From NCBI GenBank assembly GCA_904501955.1, contig CAJGCY010000027.1, forward strand, positions 1-24,205: DNA of 24,205 nt, read 5' to 3'. The translations under genes were made by a program, and so were the position numbers. The stretch is from an uncultured Akkermansia sp. Its GTDB lineage: Bacteria; Verrucomicrobiota; Verrucomicrobiia; Verrucomicrobiales; Akkermansiaceae. The stretch's first letter is position 1; each line of letters starts with the position of its first letter. The notes beneath the pieces are model-generated. The model saw nothing but the letters and a program-made list of their open reading frames with translations. It was not told the DNA's origin and ran no database searches. This document shows positions 7,786 through 13,524 of the stretch, one piece after another.

Positions 7786-8702
7786 TAGGATATATGTTGG
7801 TTATGAACACGCATGATTTCATCGCAAATCGCCGTTATCATACCTCGCTCATTTTTAATGTCGAGCCAAGCAAATTGTCCGTTTGGATTAAACTCCAAGA
7901 AGCATAAGCCGTTCGGCGTTCTCATAAAATCAAGGCGGGAGAACGATAACCCGGTTTTCTGCATCATGGCGATGATTTGCTGTTGCTCCTCGTCCGATAA
8001 TTCGCAGGGCTGCCATTCTGCGTGACCGTTAACGGCAGCTATACGACTATCCACGGTGGATACACGTTTTATTTCGCTGGCAAATAGCTTGCCTGCAATA
8101 TAAGCGACGGTGACATCATGTGTGGCATCTGTTACTTGTTGTTGCAGAAACCAAGGATAAGTCACATCCACGGTATTTGGATCTACTTTGTTAACCGCCA
8201 ATATTTTTCCGTTGCCCATCGGCTGCACTCCGTTCGTTTTGCAGACCACGGGGGCGGATAAACGTATTTTCGCAGAATGCAACATTTGCCAATCCGGTAC
8301 AGTAAAGTATTCCGCTGCCAATCTCATTTGACGCATCTTATACCATGTGCCGTAAGGAGACGGGTGGATGAGAGCCAGCTTACCATAATGGAATGCCAAG
8401 TCTTTGATGCTGCTCCAAATGAGCATTACTTCATTGCGTAACCATGCTTCCGGGCTACCCCCGGCGGGTGTGTCAATATAGGGCGGATTGAAAACTACTT
8501 TGCGTTCATACACTGCGCCTACCTCGCTTTCTCTGCATATTCGGCCCGAGGGGTCGGTTATTTCATACCCTCCGTTCCATATGCTCCAACTATATTGTTG
8601 CCACAGGTCTATGTTAAAGCGAAAGACTTCCTCTCTCCGCCTCAGGTAAGGCATAAGGATGTCTGTCGTTAAGTCATGGCTGCTGGTGAGTAACAGTATC
8701 AT
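7785..8702 (-). CDS. ATP-grasp peptide ligase, microviridin/graspetide maturase type
   Basis: The 305-aa product resembles MvdC/MvdD-type ATP-grasp ligases, which join Ser/Thr or Lys side chains to Asp/Glu side chains of a precursor peptide, forming macrolactones or lactams. The N-terminal pre-ATP-grasp region (1-110) has FRFNIDLWQQY, as in MvdD-like enzymes. The ATP-grasp core includes WYKMRQMRLAAEYF (K122), VVCKTNGV (K155) and PWFLQQQV (183-190). Mg/ATP-binding residues are D258 (SRLDFM) and E270/N272 in FLEFNPNGQ. In the DxR position common in this family (DIRVTV) the sequence is DVTVAY, so an Arg is replaced by Thr198. The gene follows its presumed substrate gene by 61 bp across a terminator. 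No Shine-Dalgarno is seen: the T-tract of that terminator ends 6 nt before the ATG. No protease or ABC exporter is encoded in the island. Confidence 0.85.
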   Translation of the reverse strand: MILLLTSSHDLTTDILMPYLRRREEVFRFNIDLWQQYSWSIWNGGYEITDPSGRICRESEVGAVYERKVVFNPPYIDTPAGGSPEAWLRNEVMLIWSSIKDLAFHYGKLALIHPSPYGTWYKMRQMRLAAEYFTVPDWQMLHSAKIRLSAPVVCKTNGVQPMGNGKILAVNKVDPNTVDVTYPWFLQQQVTDATHDVTVAYIAGKLFASEIKRVSTVDSRIAAVNGHAEWQPCELSDEEQQQIIAMMQKTGLSFSRLDFMRTPNGLCFLEFNPNGQFAWLDIKNERGMITAICDEIMRVHNQHIS

Positions 8703-8708
8703 GATGGT

Positions 8709-8747
8709 AAAAAAAAAGGGTAATGTTATATTGCTATAACATTACCC
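8709..8747 (-). terminator. Intrinsic terminator between precursor and ATP-grasp genes
   Basis: On the minus strand a perfect 13-bp stem (8747-8735 with 8730-8718), a 4-nt GCAA tetraloop and nine U (8717-8709) follow the precursor stop. This should make the precursor mRNA abundant and the ligase available only by readthrough, as in many RiPP operons. The T-tract is immediately upstream of the ligase start, so the structure also occupies its ribosome-binding region. Confidence 0.9.
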
Positions 8748-8763
8748 CTGAATTTTAAGCGTA

Positions 8764-8985
8764 TCAAGCAAGGTGCCAGTCATCTACCTGGTAACCGCTA
8801 TTACCAAAGGAACTCCATGTACCCGTGGCTCCGCAATCGAGAGTTTCCTCCTCAGTCGCCTGCATGGTCTGAGCATCCCAGTTATAGGAAGCTACAGTGG
8901 CAGTAGTCTCTACCGGAGTAGCAACCTGCTCCTGCTGGTCAGCAACCACAAAGGGGCTGATCATGGTAACGATAGTTGTAATCAT
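8764..8985 (-). CDS. Candidate graspetide precursor peptide
   Basis: The 73-aa acidic peptide has the size and composition of a ribosomal peptide precursor and lies just upstream of an ATP-grasp ligase. The leader (about 1-33) contains SPFVVADQQE, loosely like the PFFxxxL(E) recognition helix of microviridin leaders. The C-terminal half has many potential donor Ser/Thr (T40, T44, T48, T54, T56, S58, S59, S63) and acidic acceptors (E45-E47, D50, D68, D69), ending GNSGYQVDDWHLA. It has a single Cys (C51), no Lys or Arg, and none of the known consensus cores (TxKYPSD, TTxxEE, TTxxxxEE). The ATG at 8985 is used; M8 (8964) is an alternative start. No clear Shine-Dalgarno is present. Which residues are linked, and where the leader is cut, cannot be read from the sequence. 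Confidence 0.75.
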   Translation of the reverse strand: MITTIVTMISPFVVADQQEQVATPVETTATVASYNWDAQTMQATEEETLDCGATGTWSSFGNSGYQVDDWHLA

Positions 8986-9020
8986 ATGCGTGTTATGTGT
9001 TTGGATGGTTAGTAAGGTGA

Positions 9021-9054
9021 GGGGCGTTGTTTAGAGCGACTCGCTCTTTTCCCC
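9021..9054 (-). promoter_or_regulatory. Stem-loop in the precursor mRNA leader
   Basis: On the minus strand GGGG (9054-9051) can pair with CCCC (9024-9021). Inside that, AGAGCG pairs with CGCTCT (9047-9042 and 9038-9033) around a 3-nt loop. This makes a two-tier hairpin in the roughly 100-nt leader between the candidate promoter and the precursor start. Its function is unknown; mRNA stability or regulation is possible. Confidence 0.45.
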
Positions 9055-9074
9055 GTCGCGCATTATCATACCCA

Positions 9075-9211
9075 TTCATAAACCGTAGAAAATTATATCT
9101 AATTAACGCTCGCTATGCCAGTTATTATGCTGATTAATCTTGTCTATTGTTACCACGTGGAGTATTTTTTTGCATATACTTGATATTTATACTTGACATG
9201 CGGTTTATGAA
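9075..9211. repeat. Separated 11-bp inverted repeat in the precursor-integrase intergenic region
   Basis: TTCATAAACCG (9075-9085) and its exact reverse complement CGGTTTATGAA (9201-9211) lie 115 bp apart. They flank the operon promoter on one side and sit in the integrase promoter region on the other. They could be arm-type integrase sites or operator half-sites. Confidence 0.5.
9092..9121 (-). promoter_or_regulatory. Candidate promoter of the precursor/ATP-grasp operon
   Basis: On the minus strand a consensus TATAAT (9097-9092) is preceded after 18 bp by CTGGCA (9121-9116), four of six matches to TTGACA. The predicted start is about 100 nt before the precursor ATG. The surrounding region, 8986-9226, is AT-rich and contains no gene. 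Confidence 0.5.
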
Positions 9212-9221
9212 ACCCGATTAC
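9193..9221 (+). promoter_or_regulatory. Candidate promoter of the integrase gene
   Basis: A perfect TTGACA (9193-9198) lies 17 bp from GATTAC (9216-9221), a weak -10. The ATG at 9227 follows 5 nt later, so a transcript from here would be leaderless. The right arm of the 11-bp inverted repeat lies in the spacer, so a protein bound there would block this promoter. Confidence 0.35.
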
Positions 9222-9226
9222 ATAAT

Positions 9227-10222
9227 ATGGAGACAATACAGGTTAAAATAACAGAGAAGGAGGTGGCTGCTCTGGCGCTGCTGAAGAGCTGTGGTGGAGA
9301 TGTGCTGGAAGTTGCACAGGTGGCATGCGATGCCATGCGGGCAGGGCGGGGCAGAGCGCAGCGGGCGAGACGTTGCATTGAATCCGGAGCGGAGGTTTTG
9401 CGGCGGCTGGAGCGTACCGTGAGCTTCGAGAAAGCGGTGACGGCGGCTCTGGAGGCGCGGCGAGAGAGGCGAGCACGGACACAAAGTGACTTCCGCTATT
9501 TTACGAGGCGATTTATGAAGCGTTGTGAAGGTTTGGCTTCGAGGCGTGTACGAGCTATAACTCCTCAGGAATGTACAGCGTATATTGAGACTGCTTTTGA
9601 TACTCCTAGGCAACGCCAAAAGGCGAGGCTGGTGCTAAGCGGGGTATTCAGCACAGCTGTGCGGCGTGGATGGTGTAGCGAGAATCCTGTTTTGCAGGTG
9701 GAGGTTCCGCGAGTAGTTGAACGGCGCATTGAGGTGCTGTCACCGCGTGAAATTGAGTGTTTACTGGGCGCTGCGCGTCAGTACGGTGATGGCTGTTGCC
9801 TTGCAGCGGTGGGAATGATGCTCTATGCCGGTATACGCCCGCACGAAGTGGCACGCCTGAGTTGGGAACAAGTGGATTTAAAGAATCGATGTATCAGTAT
9901 CTTACCTCAGCATAGCAAGACCGGTGGTGCGCGTTTGGTGAGTATTCATGCGCCATTGTTGCGTTTGCTTGAAGGGTGCGCGGGGGTAGGGCGTATTTGC
10001 CCGACTCAATGGTTGAGGCATTGGCGTGAGCTGCGCCGCCTGGGCGGCTTCAGTCACTGGGTTCCTGATGTGTTGCGCCACACCTTTGCCAGTTACCATT
10101 TGCGCTTTTTTCGTAACTACAATGAGTTGCAATACGAGACCGGTCACCGGGACAGTACATTGCTGCGCACTCGCTATGTGAGCATGAGTCGCTTGGGGGA
10201 TGTCGCAGCTTTTTGGGCATAA
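9227..10222 (+). CDS. Tyrosine recombinase (site-specific integrase)
   Basis: The 331-aa product has an N-terminal core-binding/SAM-like region (about 75-160) and a C-terminal catalytic domain. Catalytic residues seen: R204 in AGIRPHEVARL, K231 in HSKTGG, R284 in DVLRHTFASYHL, H307 in TGHRDSTLL and the nucleophile Y317 in RTRYVSM. The first His of the usual HxxR box is Asp281, apparently a feature of a subgroup with the D-x-LRH[TS]FASYHL pattern. It is transcribed away from the precursor and ends 40 bp before the right 53-bp repeat, the normal position of an integrase beside its attachment site. No Shine-Dalgarno is seen, and no excisionase is recognisable. It most likely catalyses integration and excision of this island. 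Confidence 0.9.
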   Translation: METIQVKITEKEVAALALLKSCGGDVLEVAQVACDAMRAGRGRAQRARRCIESGAEVLRRLERTVSFEKAVTAALEARRERRARTQSDFRYFTRRFMKRCEGLASRRVRAITPQECTAYIETAFDTPRQRQKARLVLSGVFSTAVRRGWCSENPVLQVEVPRVVERRIEVLSPREIECLLGAARQYGDGCCLAAVGMMLYAGIRPHEVARLSWEQVDLKNRCISILPQHSKTGGARLVSIHAPLLRLLEGCAGVGRICPTQWLRHWRELRRLGGFSHWVPDVLRHTFASYHLRFFRNYNELQYETGHRDSTLLRTRYVSMSRLGDVAAFWA

Positions 10223-10262
10223 TACGTAGCGCTTGTTGCCGGAGCTCCGTTATCTGAGTGAA

Positions 10263-10315
10263 CGGAATTTCGCATTTCCTCCGCTCTTTGCGCGGGTGTA
10301 ACGCATTCCGGGCTT
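10263..10315. repeat. Right 53-bp direct repeat (attR-like)
   Basis: Identical to 7606-7658. Its last two bases form the beginning of the -35 element of the argH promoter, so the insertion again spares the neighbouring gene. No tRNA gene is involved; the target is an intergenic promoter region. Confidence 0.85.
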
Positions 10316-10342
10316 GATTTTTGCGCTGTTATGGTGTAAGCT
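10314..10342 (+). promoter_or_regulatory. Candidate promoter of argH
   Basis: TTGATT (10314-10319) and TAAGCT (10337-10342) are separated by 17 bp; the -10 is weak. The argH ATG at 10353 is 10 nt downstream, again a near-leaderless arrangement mirroring manC across the ancestral intergenic gap. Confidence 0.45.
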
Positions 10343-10352
10343 CTCCTGCGTT

Positions 10353-11717
10353 ATGTGGACAGGACGATTCTCTCAGGCAACGGCTGATTTGGTATTGAAG
10401 TACGGTGAATCCATCTCGTATGACTGGAAGTTGTACAAGCATGATGTGGCAGGCTCCATTGCTCACGCCCGTGCTCAGTTGCGCGCCGGTATGCTCACTC
10501 AGGAGGAGTTTGACGCCATTGAGGGGGGCTTGCGCAGCATTTTGGCTGATATCGAGGCCGGTAATTTTGAGTGGACCATTAAGCTGGAAGATGTTCACAT
10601 GAACATAGAGAGCGAGCTGACCCGCCGCATCGGCGCCCCCGGTGCCAAACTGCACACGGCACGCTCCCGCAATGACCAAGTGGCTACGGATACCCGCCTG
10701 TATTGCCGCGCGGAGATTGACACCACGCTGGAGCTGCTGCGTGAGATGCAGCGTGCCCTCATTGCCAAGGCAGAGGAGTATGCGGAGGTGCGCATACCCG
10801 GTTACACGCACTTGCAGCGTGCTCAACCCGTGACCATCGGGCACCACTTGTTGGCATATGTAGAGATGCTTGGGCGTGACGTGACCCGCCTGCAGGATTG
10901 TCGCCGCCGTTTGAATGTGTCCCCGCTCGGTTCCGGTGCTATTGCCGGCTCCACCATCAATTTGGATCGCTGTGGCATTGCGGAGGAGCTCGGCTTCGAC
11001 AGCGTGTCGGAAAACTCCATGGATGCCATCGCGGACCGTGATTACATCATGGAGACGCTGTTCTGCCTGTCCGTCATCGGCACTCACCTCAGCCGCATGA
11101 GCGAGGACCTCGTGCTGTGGAGCAGCGCGGAGTTCGGTTTCTGCACCCTGTCCGATGCGCACACCACCGGCTCCAGCCTCATGCCGCAGAAGAAAAACCC
11201 CGATGTATCTGAGCTCACCCGCGGTAAGAGTGGCCGCCTGTACGGCAACCTGGTCAGCGTGATGGTGGCGGTGAAAGGCTTGCCCCTTACCTATAACCGT
11301 GATTTGCAGGAGGACAAGGAGCCACTTTTCGATTCCTTTGAGACGGTGTCGCTCGCGCTGCGTGTGAATGCCGAGATGGTGGCAGCCATGCGCATCAACG
11401 AGGACAAGTGCGCAGCAGCCGTGTCTGACCCGCTGCTGTTGGCAACGGACTTGGCGGACTACCTGGTGCGCCGTGGCGTGCCTTTCCGCCATGCGCATGA
11501 GCTGGTGGGTAAGGCTGTAGCCGTGGCGGTGGGCAGTGGCACCCCGCTGAATCAGCTGACGCTGGAGCAGTTCCGCGAGATTTCCGCAGAATACGGTGAT
11601 GACGTACACTCCGTGTTCAGCCTTGACCGAGCCTTTGAGCTGCGCACCAATCCCGGTGCTCCTAACCCCGCCAATACCGCCCGCCGCATTGCTCACTGGA
11701 AGTCCTTGCTGGCATAA
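10353..11717 (+). CDS. argH: Argininosuccinate lyase
   Basis: The 454-aa enzyme cleaves argininosuccinate to arginine and fumarate, the last step of arginine synthesis. The start at 10353 (MWTGRFSQATADLVLKYGES) matches the conserved ArgH N-terminus; an in-frame ATG at 10314 would add 13 residues from the island repeat border and is not favoured. Seen: HTARSRNDQVATD (101-113), catalytic H153 in GYTHLQRAQP, and the fumarate lyase signature GSSLMPQKKNPD (273-284) with the active-site Ser loop. Length is normal. No other arg genes are nearby. The 31-bp gap to the next gene suggests a common transcript. Confidence 0.97.
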   Translation: MWTGRFSQATADLVLKYGESISYDWKLYKHDVAGSIAHARAQLRAGMLTQEEFDAIEGGLRSILADIEAGNFEWTIKLEDVHMNIESELTRRIGAPGAKLHTARSRNDQVATDTRLYCRAEIDTTLELLREMQRALIAKAEEYAEVRIPGYTHLQRAQPVTIGHHLLAYVEMLGRDVTRLQDCRRRLNVSPLGSGAIAGSTINLDRCGIAEELGFDSVSENSMDAIADRDYIMETLFCLSVIGTHLSRMSEDLVLWSSAEFGFCTLSDAHTTGSSLMPQKKNPDVSELTRGKSGRLYGNLVSVMVAVKGLPLTYNRDLQEDKEPLFDSFETVSLALRVNAEMVAAMRINEDKCAAAVSDPLLLATDLADYLVRRGVPFRHAHELVGKAVAVAVGSGTPLNQLTLEQFREISAEYGDDVHSVFSLDRAFELRTNPGAPNPANTARRIAHWKSLLA

Positions 11718-11748
11718 TTTACACATTCCTACCTTTCCAAAGAAGACC

Positions 11749-13506
11749 ATGAGATACAGAGATTCTGAGACACAGCAGTTGATGCGACTCGGCATGAGTG
11801 GCGACAAACATGCCCAACTTGCCTGCATAGCTACGGAGTATGAAAATACCGAAGGCGTGTTATCTCCCACTTGTCTTCAGTGGTTAGAGGAGCTTGTTAA
11901 AGAGGACTGGCCTAATACGCGCATGCTTTACATACAGCAAGCGCTTGTTGGCAATATCGAGAACCCGGATTGGGTAAAGCTGGAGCAATGGGCGATTGCG
12001 GAAGAAGCGACCAACCCCGGTTTGTCTTTCTACCAGCGCAGTTGCATGTACAACCCGATGTACGGCATCTTCAATGATTATGATGAAATGATTGCTCTGC
12101 TGAAGAAGGGTGCGGAGCACAAGTACCCCCTGTGCTGTCAGCAGTTGGCTGATTACTATTGGTATGAGGATGAGGAGGAGCACAGCCCTGAGGAAGTGCG
12201 CGACCTGCTGCTCGGCTGCTGTAGTGAAAAAGAGATGAGTGCGGAGATGCTTGCTACCTTGGCGGATGTGTGCGATGAGATGGAGGATATGGAAGCGGCT
12301 GTCAAATACCTGCGCCTTTGGATGAAGGCTGATGATAAAGACAGCTTGCCTTGCATGAGAATGGCTGTGCTGTACCGCAAGGGTATAGGCGTGCGCAAAA
12401 ATGCCGAGCTCGCTCTCAAGTATTTCCAAAAGGCTGCCAATCTCGGGAATATTGATGGCTTGTTCTCCGTGGGTATGATGTATTTCACCGGCGAGGGGAT
12501 GCGCCGTAACTATAAGCGAGCCCTCGATTATTTCTCCCGCGCCGCTGCCTCGAATCATCCGGAGGCTTGTGGCTATTTGGCCTACATGTATACCGAGGGC
12601 CTCGGTGTGAATGTTGATAACGCCCAAGCTCTCCTTTGGCTGGAGAAGGGTGTGGAACGCCGAGATTTGCACTGCATTACCATGATGGCGGAGCGTTGCT
12701 ATTTTGGTATCGGGGTAGAGCAGGATATTCAGACCGGCCTCGACTTGCTGGAAAGAGCTCGCGTTTTGCAGGCTGATGAGAATTTGCCTACTGTGGACTT
12801 GCCGGCGCTTGAGGCTCGCTGCGTGGAAGCCGGGTATCCGATTCACAGTGAGAATCAGGACTCCCCCGTTGAGGAAGATTCGACGGAAAATGACCTCTTT
12901 GATGAGGAGGATGATGAGCTGACCGATGATGAAGCGGAGAGTGGCGAGCCTGACCGATTTGCCGTGGAGGTGCTCAGCTCGTTGGAGGAGGACCCGACAA
13001 ACTGGGACACTTTGATTGCCTTGCAAGCTGCTCTTGAAATGGATTGCTTTGATAAAGAGCAAGGCAAGCGTGTGGTAAAGATTCTGCGTGACCATGCTGA
13101 TGAATCCGCTGAGATTTGCATCACCCTGGGTGATATATACTACCACGGGTATGCTACCCGCCGTAATTATGCCTCATCCATGCTTTTCTATACCAAGGCT
13201 CTGGAGATGGATGCCGCTCATCCGGATGCATTCCTCGGCATTATCCTCGGTCTGCATGAGGAGCAGTTCAAAGGTGGGCGCGAGGCTGTGCCCGAATGGT
13301 TGGAGAAGATGCAGGCGGCCGGCGTAGAGGAGCCTGTCGCTCACTATCTGCTGGCGCTACTGCATAGTACCGGCTTGTATCTGCCAGAGGATAAGGAACT
13401 CGCAGCGCAACATCTTGCAGATTCCGAAGATATGGCCGATAACTTTGAGGAAGACCTGCGTTATTGGCAAAGCGGTGGCAAGACACTGCGCGAATGTTTG
13501 GAGTAA
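11749..13506 (+). CDS. Sel1-like repeat protein with acidic linker
   Basis: The 585-aa protein (start MRYRDSETQQLMRLG) carries Sel1-type tetratricopeptide-like repeats, clearest at 201-338: AVLYRKGIGVRKNAELALKY, then MMYFTGEGMRRNYKRALDYF, then YMYTEGLGVNVDNAQALLWL and a degenerate copy. A very acidic low-complexity linker (about 367-401) separates them from a second helical block (about 405-585) with another Sel1-like unit at 458-488 (GDIYYHGYATRRNYASSM). There is no signal peptide or membrane span, so it is probably cytoplasmic. Such repeats act as protein-interaction scaffolds; the partner is unknown. It lies 18 bp before the phosphoethanolamine transferase gene and probably shares its transcript. 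A longer in-frame start at 11596 would overlap argH and is rejected. Confidence 0.88.
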   Translation: MRYRDSETQQLMRLGMSGDKHAQLACIATEYENTEGVLSPTCLQWLEELVKEDWPNTRMLYIQQALVGNIENPDWVKLEQWAIAEEATNPGLSFYQRSCMYNPMYGIFNDYDEMIALLKKGAEHKYPLCCQQLADYYWYEDEEEHSPEEVRDLLLGCCSEKEMSAEMLATLADVCDEMEDMEAAVKYLRLWMKADDKDSLPCMRMAVLYRKGIGVRKNAELALKYFQKAANLGNIDGLFSVGMMYFTGEGMRRNYKRALDYFSRAAASNHPEACGYLAYMYTEGLGVNVDNAQALLWLEKGVERRDLHCITMMAERCYFGIGVEQDIQTGLDLLERARVLQADENLPTVDLPALEARCVEAGYPIHSENQDSPVEEDSTENDLFDEEDDELTDDEAESGEPDRFAVEVLSSLEEDPTNWDTLIALQAALEMDCFDKEQGKRVVKILRDHADESAEICITLGDIYYHGYATRRNYASSMLFYTKALEMDAAHPDAFLGIILGLHEEQFKGGREAVPEWLEKMQAAGVEEPVAHYLLALLHSTGLYLPEDKELAAQHLADSEDMADNFEEDLRYWQSGGKTLRECLE

Positions 13507-13524
13507 ATCATTAACCTGAGGAGT

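Larger units (their letters stand above)
7606..10315. mobile_element. Putative integrative island carrying a graspetide locus
   Basis: Two identical 53-bp direct repeats bound a segment holding a tyrosine recombinase on the plus strand and, on the minus strand, a 73-aa precursor peptide, a terminator, an ATP-grasp ligase and a 37-aa membrane peptide. Removing one repeat copy plus the interior (2657 bp) would rejoin manC and argH as ordinary divergent neighbours with a short shared promoter region. The interior is visibly more AT-rich than its neighbours, most of all the 8986-9226 gap. No transposase, phage structural gene or conjugation gene is present. That the element is mobile is inferred from the integrase plus repeats; excision has not been observed. 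Confidence 0.8.

Noticed and set aside
9207..9251. 14-codon ORF starting at 9207 just before the integrase
   Set aside because: It overlaps the integrase start out of frame, has no ribosome site and no sign of coding constraint; it may be chance.
7606..10315. Interpretation of the island as an integron cassette
   Set aside because: The integrase lies inside the repeated unit, the repeats are perfect direct copies without an attC-type fold, and cargo is in its own operon, so an integrative element fits better.
10329..11870. 513-codon minus-strand frame opposite argH
   Set aside because: It is a shadow of the well-supported argH and the start of the Sel1 gene, with no recognisable domain.
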